The notes under the pieces: generated by a model
Database searches by the model: none
What the model saw: the letters and a program-made list of their open reading frames with translations, nothing else
Told to the model about the DNA's origin: nothing
Shown: one piece after another, positions 17,516 to 25,821 of the stretch
How the letters are laid out: every line of letters starts with the position of its first letter
Position numbering within the stretch: position 1 is the first letter of the stretch
Source of the DNA: Desulfobulbaceae bacterium
GTDB taxonomy: Bacteria > Desulfobacterota > Desulfobulbia > Desulfobulbales > Desulfobulbaceae
Direction: 5' to 3'
Assembly: GCA_023544645.1 (NCBI GenBank)
Contig: JAMJFO010000015.1
Coordinates: 1 to 60,281 of the forward strand
DNA: 60,281 bases
Position numbers and translations under genes: made by a program

Positions 17516-17544
17516 ATAATAAGCACGAAACAACTACCACGCAA
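17516..17544 (-). promoter_or_regulatory. Putative promoter of the small RNA
   Basis: Minus-strand TTGCGT (17539-17544), 17-bp spacer and TATTAT (17516-17521). It predicts a start at about 17509, exactly at the base of the first hairpin. Confidence 0.5.
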
Positions 17545-18046
17545 TGGCAGCGCCGGAAAATTGCTTACAAAGAAGCACAAAACATTGAAAAAAGGGTGGA
17601 GAAATTCACTGATTTACGGACAAGCTTGTCGAACTCGCCGCCAGGATACCTGGACGAGCGCTCTGAAGAGAGATGAAAGGCGGGGCGAAAAAGCCGTTCC
17701 GACCTGGAAATCACTGAACTGTTGAACAAATCTCTTTGCCCCCAATGCATCTTATGTAAAATTACTGTCCGCTTTTCTCCTGCAACAGCAGCTTAAAATT
17801 TACAACCAGCTGAAATTACATAATAATAATCCCTTATACAGTATTGATAACTTTTATTATCAGAAAACCGGAGATGAACAACAATTTTTATCATAAACTT
17901 TCACCGCTTTGAAGATATCCAGAAATAATATTATATTCTTGCCTTGACCCTGAAAACAGACGTTCTCTGCAGTTACACGATTATTATAGATATTTACCTG
18001 CAAAGAAATAAATTAATGCAAAACAATCTCCTTTTTTACTTGAATT
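17545..18046. other. Long AT-rich non-coding region upstream of mucR
   Basis: About 500 bp without a credible gene. The part from 17760 is very AT-rich and contains a TGATAA-CTTTTA-TTATCA hairpin near 17847. The minus strand can be read for 61 codons at 17565-17750, but composition and lack of a ribosome binding site argue against a gene. Confidence 0.4.
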
Positions 18047-18080
18047 TATAATATGAATATATTCTCTTGTTGCGCACAAG
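18047..18080 (+). promoter_or_regulatory. TATAAT box and inverted repeat upstream of mucR
   Basis: TATAAT at 18047-18052 lies 57 bp before the mucR start, without a recognisable -35. Just downstream, CTTGT-TGCGC-ACAAG (18066-18080) is an inverted repeat placed where an autoregulatory operator could sit. Confidence 0.35.
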
Positions 18081-18108
18081 GCTTTAATTTTTTTTGCAGG
18101 AGGAAAAA

Positions 18109-18549
18109 ATGAGTAAATCGCTAGTTGAAATGACAGCAGAAATTGTTCAATCCCAGATCAACACCAGGGAAATGAACAACGATGAAATCAAGTCAGCGCT
18201 TCATGATACATTTCAGACGCTGAAAAATCTGCAGGACGCAGAAGCGTCAGGACTGCCGATTGAACAGGCCGAAGCCAAACCAGCCATGTCCCCGGAAAAA
18301 TCAATCCAGAGGAATAAGGTTGTCTGCCTCGAATGCGGGGAGTCTTTCAAAATGCTTTCGCCGAAACATCTCAAGAGCCATGACCTTACGCCGAAGGAGT
18401 ACAGGAAAAAATACGGCTTTTCCATGCGCCAGCCGTTGTGCGCCAAAGCCCTTTCCGAAAGGCGCTCCATGTCCGGCAAAAAAAGGGGTCTGCCCGAAAA
18501 TTTGAAAAAAGCCATTGCCGCCCGCACCAAAGGAAAAAAGAAAAAATAA
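18109..18549 (+). CDS. MucR/Ros family transcriptional regulator
   Basis: 146 aa from ATG 18109, preceded by GCAGGAGG. The N-terminal helical half (MSKSLVEMTAEIVQSQI) is the oligomerisation region of MucR proteins. Residues about 75-110 hold the Ros-type zinc finger: CLEC, then KHLKSH, followed by LTPKEYRKKYG, a hallmark of the family. The tail is rich in Lys. MucR proteins bind AT-rich DNA in a H-NS-like way and often repress their own genes and surface polysaccharide or virulence functions; the AT-rich 300 bp upstream fits autoregulation. The murI gene follows 42 bp downstream. Confidence 0.9.
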   Translation: MSKSLVEMTAEIVQSQINTREMNNDEIKSALHDTFQTLKNLQDAEASGLPIEQAEAKPAMSPEKSIQRNKVVCLECGESFKMLSPKHLKSHDLTPKEYRKKYGFSMRQPLCAKALSERRSMSGKKRGLPENLKKAIAARTKGKKKK

Positions 18550-18591
18550 CAGCGTGTTTCCACTGCGGTTCCGGCCCGGAAACCAATATAC

Positions 18592-19383
18592 ATGATCGGC
18601 ATCTTTGACTCCGGTGTCGGCGGAATGACCGTCGCCCGGGCAATCGAACAGCTCTGTCCCCAATACCCGCTCCTCTACTTCGGTGATATTGCCCGGACTC
18701 CCTACGGTTCCAAGAGTCCTGAAACCATTATCGGATATTCGAGGAACAACACTGATTTTCTCCTGGAGCAGGGAGCGGAGCTGATCGTCATTGCCTGCAA
18801 CTCGGCTTCCAGTACGGCCTCCGATGCATTGCGCTCCCATTACCAGGCACCGATCCTGGACGTCATCACCCCGGCGACCACCAGGGCGGCCGAGGTCACG
18901 GCCAACGGCAGAATCGGGGTCATCGGCACCCGGGCCACCATTAAAAGCGGGATTTATCCGCAGAAAATTCAGGAGGCACGATCCGGAACCAGGGTCTTCA
19001 GCGCAGCCTGCCCCCTGCTGGTGCCGCTGGTTGAAGAAGGATGGGGGTCCCGACGGGAGACCAAAATGATTCTGCGCCGCTATCTCCACCCCCTGCGGCT
19101 GAAACAGATCGACACCCTGGTGCTGGGCTGCACCCATTATCCCCTCCTGAAGCACATGATCGGGCCGCGGATAGGCAAACGGGTCAAGCTGATCGATTCG
19201 TCGGTGGAAATGGCTGTTCATGTACGCAATTTTCTGGACCAGAACGAACAACTGCGGCAGCAGCTTCTCAAGACCACCGGCGCTGAAAATCGCTTTTTCG
19301 TTTCCGACAGCACCGACGCGGTACAAATAACGGCGGCGAAAATTTTCGGCCGCCCCATCAAGCTTGAAAAAATTAATGTGTAA
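18592..19383 (+). CDS. murI: Glutamate racemase
   Basis: 263 aa, the usual length. It interconverts L- and D-glutamate for peptidoglycan. The two catalytic cysteines are Cys69 in VIACNSASS and Cys180 in LGCTHYPLL. The substrate-binding DSGVGG (6-11) and YFGDIARTPYGSKS (29-42) are intact. It is cytoplasmic. lolA begins 5 bp after the stop, and the four genes murI, lolA, B12-radical SAM and S1 protein look like one transcription unit. Confidence 0.97.
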   Translation: MIGIFDSGVGGMTVARAIEQLCPQYPLLYFGDIARTPYGSKSPETIIGYSRNNTDFLLEQGAELIVIACNSASSTASDALRSHYQAPILDVITPATTRAAEVTANGRIGVIGTRATIKSGIYPQKIQEARSGTRVFSAACPLLVPLVEEGWGSRRETKMILRRYLHPLRLKQIDTLVLGCTHYPLLKHMIGPRIGKRVKLIDSSVEMAVHVRNFLDQNEQLRQQLLKTTGAENRFFVSDSTDAVQITAAKIFGRPIKLEKINV

Positions 19384-19388
19384 CCATC

Positions 19389-20135
19389 ATGCCTGGACAA
19401 AAAACGCTGTTTATCTTCCTGACCATCTCTCTGCTCAGCATGGCTTTACCCCTGCCGGCGATGAGCGCGGAAACAACCGGTGAAGAGCATTCGCCCGAAT
19501 CGCTGGCCATCTTCCTGCAGGATACATACAAATCACTGACCAGTCTCACCTTTGCCTTTGACCAGGTGACCCGCACCGGCACCCGGGAACGGCGCGGACG
19601 GGGCGAAGCAGTATTTTACCGGTTCCGCCCTCCTGCCGAAGACGGCCCGGAAAACAGCATTTCCGCGACGCAAAGCGTTATGCGCTGGGATTACATCGAA
19701 CCCGATCCGCAGATCATTGTCAGCGACGGCGAGACCCTTTCCATTTACACGGAAAAAGACAAACAGCTCATCAGAACCCCGGCAAAGGAGCTGGAATCAG
19801 ACATCACCTATGCCTTTTTCTCCGGCTCCCGGGATCTGCTTGACGATTTTGCCGCCCAGGACGCGGAAGCAGATTATCTTTTTTCTTCCGGCACGGATCT
19901 GCAATCCCTGCTCCTTGTTCCGCGGGAGCCCCACAACCAGATACGGGACGTGCGGGTGTGGTTCGACGACAAAGGCATCATTCATCACCTGGTGATCACC
20001 GATCATTTTGATTCGTTGACCGAGCTGAACTTTGACAACATCAGGGTCAACACTCTGCCGCCCGGGAACCGGGAAGCACTGGAGGAGATCATCACCTTTA
20101 CCATCCCCCCCGGCACCGAGATCATTTCCCGCTGA
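19389..20135 (+). CDS. lolA: LolA-like outer-membrane lipoprotein carrier
   Basis: 248 aa with a signal peptide (about 1-27, ending AMSA). The mature protein shows the LolA pattern: an amphipathic N-terminal helix (ESLAIFLQDTYKSLTSLTFAFDQ), the MRWDYIEPDPQIIVSDG hairpin that is diagnostic of the family, and alternating strands to the C-terminus. It carries lipoproteins across the periplasm to the outer membrane, consistent with Pal and other lipoproteins in this window. Somewhat longer than E. coli LolA (about 204 aa), with an insertion around EDGPENSISAT. The next gene starts 4 bp later. Confidence 0.88.
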   Translation: MPGQKTLFIFLTISLLSMALPLPAMSAETTGEEHSPESLAIFLQDTYKSLTSLTFAFDQVTRTGTRERRGRGEAVFYRFRPPAEDGPENSISATQSVMRWDYIEPDPQIIVSDGETLSIYTEKDKQLIRTPAKELESDITYAFFSGSRDLLDDFAAQDAEADYLFSSGTDLQSLLLVPREPHNQIRDVRVWFDDKGIIHHLVITDHFDSLTELNFDNIRVNTLPPGNREALEEIITFTIPPGTEIISR

Positions 20136-20139
20136 CGCC

Positions 20140-21936
20140 GTGCGCATTGTCCTTGTTTCCATGCCCTGGGCTATCTTCAACCGCCCCTCCATTCAGCTTG
20201 GAGCCCTGAAAAGCTACCTCGGCGCCCATGACCGGACCATTGATGCAGCCGCCTTTCATCCCTACCTGGATGTGGCCCAAGAAATCGGCTTTGACGCTTA
20301 CCGCATCATCTCTGAGGATAACTGGGCCGGCGAGGCCCTTTATTGCGCTCTTCTTTTTCCCGGGATCAGGGAAAAAGCCCGAAGTGTTTTTTTGCGCTCC
20401 CTGGGCAAAAAGACCGCCTCGCTGCTGCCCGGTTTTGACCGCCTCTGCGGCCAGCTGAACAATCTGCTCGATCAGTGGCTGGAGCAACATGACTTTACCG
20501 GCGTCAGCCTGGCCGGGTTTTCCGTCTGCTTCGGGCAGCTACCCGCTACCCTTCTGGCTTGCCGGCGCCTGAAAAGACAATATCCGCATGTCAAGACGGT
20601 CCTTGGCGGCTCAACCTGCATTCCGGAGATCGGTTCTTCACTGCTGCGAAACTTTTCCGACATCGATTATGTTATCAGCGGAGAAGGGGAGCGGCCCCTG
20701 CTTGAGCTGTGCCGCCATCTGCAGGGCCGCCCGGATTGCGACCGGGCCGCCTTTTTGCGCCGCGACAGCCTTCCGCATCTGCCGGACGAGCTCACCCGGG
20801 ACCACGAGGTCCACGATCTCAACACCCTGCCCGTTCCGGACTATGACGATTATTTCACCGAACTTAAGCAGTCGGGCCTGGGTTTCATTCCACAGCTGCC
20901 TGTGGAATTTTCCCGGGGGTGCTGGTGGAACAAATGCGCCTTCTGCAACCTGAACCTGCAGTGGTGCGGATACCGGTTCAAGGACTCCGCGCGCATGCAG
21001 GCTGAAGTGGAGTTGCTGACCCCTAAATACCGCTGCCTGGACTTTGCCTTTACCGACAATGCCCTGCCGCCGACCCAGGCGGACCGATTCTTTACCGCCA
21101 TGGCAGACAACGGGAAAGATACCCGTTTTTTTGCCGAAATCAGGTGTACCGATAAACCTGAACAGTATGATCGTTTTCACCGGGGGGGGTTGGACTCGGT
21201 CCAGATCGGCATCGAGGCTTTTTCCAATAGTCTGCTCAAACGAATGAACAAGGGGGCAACGGTCATGGACAACCTGGCAGCCATGAAATATTGCGCTGCC
21301 GCCGGCATCCGACTTGACGGAAACCTGATCCTCGAATTTCCGGGCAGCACCGAAAAAGAGGTCGCCGAAACGCTGCGGACGCTCGAATTTGTCCTGCCGT
21401 TCCGCCCGCTCACCGCCGCCGGTTTTTTCCTCGGCCACGGGAGCCCGGTATGGAACAACCCCGGCAAATACGGCGTCAAGACCATCCGGCACCACCCTTA
21501 CAACCGACTGCTTTATCCAGACTCCATTCTGTCCGGGCTCGAACTGCTCATCAAACAAGGACACGGCGACCGCGGCCGCCAGAAGACAATCTGGCGGCCG
21601 GTGAGAAAAAAGATCAGGGAATGGGCCGCGTTTCACGAAAACAGAGCTGATAAAATTCCCGCCCTCAGCTACCGCAACGGCGGTGAATTTATCATTATCC
21701 GGCAGGCACGCCCGGGCAGGCCAGCCCGGCACCACCGCCTTACGGGCATGTCCGCTGCAATATACCTGGCATGCGGAAATCCTGTCGCAATAAAATCATT
21801 GCTCCGCGACTTTAACTCGGTTACGGAGAAGGTATTAACTGTTTTTCTGGACGACCTGGAAAACAAAAAACTTCTCTTCCGGGACGGCGGCATGTGCCTG
21901 GCGCTTGCCGTGGAACAGTCGCCGGCAGGACACTAA
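20140..21936 (+). CDS. B12-binding radical SAM protein, RiPP C-methyltransferase-like
   Basis: About 598 aa from GTG 20140 (VRIVLVSMPWAIFNRPSIQLG), 4 bp after lolA stops; a longer in-frame reading from 20032 lies inside lolA. Residues 1-215 are a cobalamin-binding-like Rossmann domain (GFSVCFGQL, VLGGSTCIPEIG, YVISGEGERPLLEL). The radical SAM domain follows, with Cys261, Cys266 and Cys269 in RGCWWNKCAFCNLN: CX4CX2C rather than CX3CX2C. RGCWW and the C-terminal winged-helix-like region (SYRNGGEFIII...TGMSAAIYLACGN) resemble B12 radical SAM methyltransferases that mature ribosomal peptides. No precursor peptide or export gene is near, so peptide modification is only a possibility. Confidence 0.85.
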   Translation: MRIVLVSMPWAIFNRPSIQLGALKSYLGAHDRTIDAAAFHPYLDVAQEIGFDAYRIISEDNWAGEALYCALLFPGIREKARSVFLRSLGKKTASLLPGFDRLCGQLNNLLDQWLEQHDFTGVSLAGFSVCFGQLPATLLACRRLKRQYPHVKTVLGGSTCIPEIGSSLLRNFSDIDYVISGEGERPLLELCRHLQGRPDCDRAAFLRRDSLPHLPDELTRDHEVHDLNTLPVPDYDDYFTELKQSGLGFIPQLPVEFSRGCWWNKCAFCNLNLQWCGYRFKDSARMQAEVELLTPKYRCLDFAFTDNALPPTQADRFFTAMADNGKDTRFFAEIRCTDKPEQYDRFHRGGLDSVQIGIEAFSNSLLKRMNKGATVMDNLAAMKYCAAAGIRLDGNLILEFPGSTEKEVAETLRTLEFVLPFRPLTAAGFFLGHGSPVWNNPGKYGVKTIRHHPYNRLLYPDSILSGLELLIKQGHGDRGRQKTIWRPVRKKIREWAAFHENRADKIPALSYRNGGEFIIIRQARPGRPARHHRLTGMSAAIYLACGNPVAIKSLLRDFNSVTEKVLTVFLDDLENKKLLFRDGGMCLALAVEQSPAGH

Positions 21937-21994
21937 CCCCGGAGACGGCGTCCGTCCCGTACAAAACCGGCGAAACAGCCGGCAGGCATCAATC

Positions 21995-23155
21995 ATGAGT
22001 GAAGAACGATTTGAAGATCTATTTGACGACCAGCAGGTAGCCGCCCCCAGGCTCAATCCGGGTGACCGCATCGAGGCAAAGGTCGCCGGCATAAGCGGCG
22101 AGAACATTTTTCTCGATATCGGCGGCAAGAGCGAAGGGGTGCTGAAGGCAGCGGAACTCTCCGATCAGGAAGGAAACCTCAATGTCGAGCCCGGCGACAA
22201 ACTGCAGGTGTTTTTCCTGTCCACCCGTGGAGGATCAATGGTGTTTACCACCAGGGTCGGCGCCGGCCAGGCCTCCCTGCAGGAACTTGAGGACGCCTTC
22301 CACTCAGGCATTCCCGTTGAAGGGCGGGTCACCGCCGAAATCAAGGGGGGATTTGAAGTCAAAGTGGCAGGGCAGCGGGGCTTCTGCCCCTATTCGCAGA
22401 TGGATATCCGGCGTATTGAGGATCCGGAAGAATATCTGGACAAGCAGTTTCCTTTCAAGATCATCGAATTCTCCGCCCAAGGCCGCAATATGATCCTGTC
22501 CGCGAGGGCCGTTCTGGAGGAAGCAAGGGAACAGCAGCGCCAGGTCCTGAGGGATTCCCTGGAAGAAGGCGACCGGGTCCAGGGCACCGTTACCTCCATC
22601 CGTGATTTTGGCGCCTTTGTTGATATCGGCGGCGTGGACGGCCTCATCCCGATCTCCGAGCTGGCCTGGGGCCAGGTCGACCGGGTGGAAGACATTCTCA
22701 GCCGGGGACAGCAGGTGGAAGTCATTGTCAGGAAACTGGACTGGGACAAAGAGCGTATCAGCCTCAGCCTCAAGGAAACCCTGGAAAATCCCTGGGACAA
22801 TGTAACCGGTAAATATACTGTGGGCTCAACCCATACCGGCCAGGTGTGCCGCCTGGCCCAATTCGGCGCATTTGTCACCCTGGAGCCGGGGGTTGACGGT
22901 CTCATTCACATTTCCAAGCTGGGCGCGGGACGGCGGATAAATCATCCCCGGGAAGTCCTGGAGCAGGGGCAGGAAATCACCGTGCGCATCGATGGAGTTG
23001 ATCCGGAAAGCAAAAGAATATCGCTGGTGCCGGAAGATTTTACCGAAGAAACAGCCTCGCCGGAAGAGAGGAAACAGGCCTACAGGCCTCCGCCGCAGAA
23101 ATCCCTTGGAACTTTTGGCGACTTGTTGTCCAAAACCATGAAGAAGAAAAAATAA
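21995..23155 (+). CDS. Multi-S1-domain RNA-binding protein (ribosomal protein S1-like)
   Basis: About 386 aa from ATG 21995 (MSEERFEDLFDDQ); the frame is open upstream to 21905 but that part reads like non-coding sequence. Four S1 motifs are visible: about 20-80 (GDRIEAKVAGISGENIFLDIG), about 95-160, about 185-255 (GTVTSIRDFGAFVDIGGVDG) and about 270-340 (GQVCRLAQFGAFVTLEPGVDG). Domains three and four are canonical; the first is degenerate. The C-terminal tail is short and Lys-rich. It is shorter than the six-domain ribosomal S1, so it may be a secondary S1-like translation or RNA-decay factor. Confidence 0.88.
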   Translation: MSEERFEDLFDDQQVAAPRLNPGDRIEAKVAGISGENIFLDIGGKSEGVLKAAELSDQEGNLNVEPGDKLQVFFLSTRGGSMVFTTRVGAGQASLQELEDAFHSGIPVEGRVTAEIKGGFEVKVAGQRGFCPYSQMDIRRIEDPEEYLDKQFPFKIIEFSAQGRNMILSARAVLEEAREQQRQVLRDSLEEGDRVQGTVTSIRDFGAFVDIGGVDGLIPISELAWGQVDRVEDILSRGQQVEVIVRKLDWDKERISLSLKETLENPWDNVTGKYTVGSTHTGQVCRLAQFGAFVTLEPGVDGLIHISKLGAGRRINHPREVLEQGQEITVRIDGVDPESKRISLVPEDFTEETASPEERKQAYRPPPQKSLGTFGDLLSKTMKKKK

Positions 23156-23200
23156 TCTTTCCCGTAATGGTCCATTGACGGGGCAATAGTTCTAAAGAAT

Positions 23201-23237
23201 AAAAAAGGCGGCAGCGCTGTGTTGCGCAGTTGCCGCC
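23201..23237 (-). terminator. Terminator of the two-CW gene
   Basis: Stem 23207-23213 with 23231-23237 (GGCGGCA/TGCCGCC), extended inward by GCGC pairs. On the minus strand it is followed by TTTTTTATT (23206-23198). It could also act weakly on the plus-strand S1 gene. Confidence 0.75.
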
Positions 23238-23293
23238 TCCTCTTACACTTTATGGGGCAGGAACAGGGCTGATGCAAGCGATTTTCGCCGGGT

Positions 23294-23494
23294 TTATGCT
23301 TCGCCGATAATTTCCCTGTAAAAATCGCACTCGGACCGGCATCTTTTGATCTTATCCTGATAGTCCCCCTGCACCTCCCCGTGACATAACGTGCCCTTGA
23401 CGCTGAAACAGAGCCGGCCATAAATAGGGTATGCGGGGCATTCCTTCTCGGTCCCGCATTTCTGGTATTCCCAGCAATTCATCCTTGAGTTCAT
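23294..23494 (-). CDS. Small two-CW domain protein
   Basis: 66 aa from ATG 23494, preceded by GAGGGAGG. Cysteines form the two-CW pattern: MNCWEYQKCG, ECPAYP, RLCFSVKGTLCHGEVQG, then CRSECDFYREI. In this family the CW and paired cysteines are thought to bind a metal, and such proteins are common in anaerobic Deltaproteobacteria, free-standing or fused to signalling domains. The function is unknown. It is monocistronic, with its own terminator. Confidence 0.78.
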   Translation of the reverse strand: MNSRMNCWEYQKCGTEKECPAYPIYGRLCFSVKGTLCHGEVQGDYQDKIKRCRSECDFYREIIGEA

Positions 23495-23959
23495 GTCGTC
23501 CTCCCTCTTGATGTGTATTGACCATATGCCGGGGATACAAGCGGCTTACCCCGGCACGAAACAACCATTGGGCCTCCTTCAGGTACGGATAAGGGTACAA
23601 CCTCAAACAGAATGAATATACTGAAAATCTAAACTGATAATTTATATTAATATTCTTATTTATACAAGAAAACATACTGAATGTCAAATTTCACCTTCTT
23701 TCAAATACATAACGCCCAGCCATCTTCTTGCGCCAGGCACGTGCTGCCGGCATCAGGAGAGAAACTGGACTGTCCGGCCAGGCTGTTTTTCGTAAATACT
23801 GACGGCCAGTGCAACCGCGCACTGTGCTTTTACCAACATTTATAGGGCTACAGGGTGGCGCAGATCCGCGAAAGAGGGATACCGCTCTACATACATCAGG
23901 CATGAGGGAAGCAAATGGCCGCAAGATCCCTCTCATCTACGCACCTTCGCTGCGAGGAG
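23495..23959. other. Non-coding stretch downstream of rlmB
   Basis: 465 bp between the two-CW gene start and the rlmB stop. An AT-rich part (23640-23690) may hold the two-CW promoter. The minus strand is open for 81 codons (23691-23936), but its composition resembles random reading of GC-rich DNA and no family is recognisable. I looked for an SRP-type RNA signature and did not find one. Confidence 0.4.
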
Positions 23960-24820
23960 TTACGGCGGGCAGGACGATGGCAAAGGAATTGCGGCGCCAT
24001 GGGGCCGCTTCAGTTTTGTCTGCTGCCGCTCAACCTCAAACATCGTTACGGCGGCGGCAACAGAGGCATTCAGGGAATTGAAGCTTCCCTGCATGGGGAT
24101 GGTGATCAGCTGGTCGCATTGTTTCTGCACCAGGGGGCGTATCCCTTTACCCTCGCTGCCGACCACCAGGCAGAGCGGTACGGAAAAATCAACATCATAG
24201 AGGGACATGGCAGACTGGTCGGCAACCGTGCCAAAGATCCAGAACCGATTCTGCCGCAGTAATTTCAAGGTTTCCGCCAGGTTGACGATCTGGCAGATGC
24301 GCAGGTGACTGACAGCCCCTGCCGAGGTCCGGGCCACCGTACCGGTCAGTGGAACGCTGCGTTCTCTGGTCAGGATCACCGATCCAAACCCTGCGGCCAG
24401 GGCTGAGCGTAAAATAGCGCCCAGATTTCGCGGGTCCTGGACCGAGTCGACGGCAAGTATCCGGGGACAGGGGTTTTCTGCCGTTATCTCCAGCCCGGAA
24501 AGAAGTTCATCAAGCTGCAGCAGCGGCGCCTGGGCCAGACGAGCAACCACCCCCTGATGTTTTGTGCGTGGCGGGACACCGAGACGATCGGCCTCGACAA
24601 AACGGAGCCGGACATCGGCGGCCCGCGCCCCGTCAATAATTTCCTGGTACCTGGGCCCGGCCTTGCCCCGCTGCACCAGGACCTCGCTGAGAGAGCGGGG
24701 ATCGGCGGCCAGAGCCTCGGCAACGGAATTGATCCCCCACAGCAGATCCTCGCATGAATTCTTGGCGCCTTCGATATTCTTCCGCCTGTTTTCAGCCGTT
24801 TTTCGGTATTGCGGTTTCAT
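23960..24820 (-). CDS. rlmB: 23S rRNA (guanosine-2'-O)-methyltransferase, RlmB/TrmH family
   Basis: 286-aa SPOUT methyltransferase. The N-terminal substrate-binding domain (about 25-100) begins LLWGINSVAEAL. The catalytic domain carries motif 1 DSVQDPRNLGAILRSALAAG, motif 2 LCLVVGSEGKGIRP and motif 3 IPMQGSFNSLNASVAAAV, which knots around S-adenosylmethionine. RlmB methylates G2251 of 23S rRNA; other members of the family methylate tRNA, so the exact target is inferred. It follows gmk on the same strand after 51 bp. The C-terminal tail (TKLKRPHGAAIPLPSSCPP) is unusual and may be non-essential. Confidence 0.92.
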   Translation of the reverse strand: MKPQYRKTAENRRKNIEGAKNSCEDLLWGINSVAEALAADPRSLSEVLVQRGKAGPRYQEIIDGARAADVRLRFVEADRLGVPPRTKHQGVVARLAQAPLLQLDELLSGLEITAENPCPRILAVDSVQDPRNLGAILRSALAAGFGSVILTRERSVPLTGTVARTSAGAVSHLRICQIVNLAETLKLLRQNRFWIFGTVADQSAMSLYDVDFSVPLCLVVGSEGKGIRPLVQKQCDQLITIPMQGSFNSLNASVAAAVTMFEVERQQTKLKRPHGAAIPLPSSCPP

Positions 24821-24871
24821 GGCAAAGAGGGACCGGGTAATGATGAAATCAGAAAGCGGGAAGGAGGGGGG

Positions 24872-25489
24872 TCATCCCCTCAGACCAGCGAGGTTGAGCG
24901 TTTCTCCGTTCAGAGAACGTCTGCGGCGGCAGCGCTCGGCAACAATGATCGCCCGCAGGCTTTCAATGGCCTCGTGCAGCCGGTCATTGACAACCAGGTA
25001 ATCGTACCTGTCTTTATATACCAGCTCTGTCCTGGCATTTTTCAATCGCATGGCAATATTGTCTTCACTTTCGGTACCCCGTCCGCGAAGCCGTTTCTCA
25101 AGTTCATCCAGGGAAGGCGGGGTTATGAAAACCGTCACCGGGTCGGCTGATTCCATAACCTGCATTGCCCCCTGAACATCAATATCAAGAACGACGTCCT
25201 TCCCGGCCTGCAGATGCTGCTCCACCTCTTCCCGGCCTGTTCCATAAAGATTGCCATGGACTTCCGCCCACTCGAGAAAACCGGAGGGCTGCCGCTGCTG
25301 TATACTGAGGAACGTTGCGCGGCTGACAAAATGATACTCGCGCCCATTTTCCTCCCCGGCACGGGGAGGCCTGGTCGTGTGCGAAACCGAGAACACAAGT
25401 CCGGGCAGACCTGCCATTACCTCCTTGAGCATTGTCGATTTCCCTCCGCCGGAAGGAGCTGACAATACCAGCAGCATGCCTCCGGTCAC
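24872..25489 (-). CDS. gmk: Guanylate kinase
   Basis: 205 aa, standard length. It phosphorylates GMP to GDP. P-loop SAPSGGGKST near residues 9-18, then the GMP-binding SHTTRPPRAGEENGREYHFV and the FLEWAEVHGNLYGT segment, all intact. The start overlaps the stop of the upstream DUF370 gene by 4 nt (ATGA), so translation is coupled. Guanylate kinase next to DUF370 and YicC is a conserved trio in many bacteria. Confidence 0.97.
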   Translation of the reverse strand: MTGGMLLVLSAPSGGGKSTMLKEVMAGLPGLVFSVSHTTRPPRAGEENGREYHFVSRATFLSIQQRQPSGFLEWAEVHGNLYGTGREEVEQHLQAGKDVVLDIDVQGAMQVMESADPVTVFITPPSLDELEKRLRGRGTESEDNIAMRLKNARTELVYKDRYDYLVVNDRLHEAIESLRAIIVAERCRRRRSLNGETLNLAGLRG

Positions 25490-25788
25490 TTTTTCTCTTC
25501 CCGGCTGCCGCTGGCGAAAACGCGGCCTGGATTGTACTGCTCGTCGGCCATGGCCGCAAAACGGGTGCTGATGGTTTCCGGCTGCACCGACGAAAGAACC
25601 AGATGCCCGGTATCCAGGATAATAATTGCCCGGGTGCGGCGCCCCTCGGTCACATCAATAAGTTTTTTTTCCTTGCGTGCCTCTTCCTTCAGTTTCCTGA
25701 TGGGCGAGGCTTGCGGATTGACCACCGCCAGTATTCTGCTGATCTTGACGGCATTACCGAATCCGACATTGATGAGTTTGTTATCCAT
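25486..25788 (-). CDS. RemA-like protein (DUF370)
   Basis: 100 aa. The N-terminal MDNKLINVGFGNAVKISRIL and the later IIILDTGHLVLSSVQPETISTRF are the two conserved blocks of DUF370. RemA in Bacillus is a ring-forming DNA-binding regulator of biofilm genes; the role in Gram-negative bacteria is unknown. Slightly longer than usual because of a charged C-terminal tail (SGSREEKK). ATGA overlap with gmk, 33 bp after yicC. Confidence 0.9.
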   Translation of the reverse strand: MDNKLINVGFGNAVKISRILAVVNPQASPIRKLKEEARKEKKLIDVTEGRRTRAIIILDTGHLVLSSVQPETISTRFAAMADEQYNPGRVFASGSREEKK

Positions 25789-25821
25789 GTTCGTCCCTGA
25801 ATATTTCCTGCGCTGAAAAAC

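Noticed and set aside
17530-17565. Sigma-54 promoter from TGGCAG and TTGCTT
   Set aside because: The GG-to-GC spacing is 15 rather than 10 nt.
17565-17750. 61-codon minus-strand frame upstream of the small RNA
   Set aside because: No ribosome binding site, no recognisable family, and the small-RNA promoter lies inside or just after it.
23810-23930. Possible SRP (4.5S) RNA because of AGGCATGAGGGAAGCAAAT
   Set aside because: Lacks the conserved GGUCAGGUCCGGAAGGAAGCAGCC core and the pairing arms.
23691-23936. 81-codon minus-strand frame downstream of rlmB
   Set aside because: Composition (many Arg, Pro, Ser) is typical of off-frame reading of GC-rich DNA and no motif is present.
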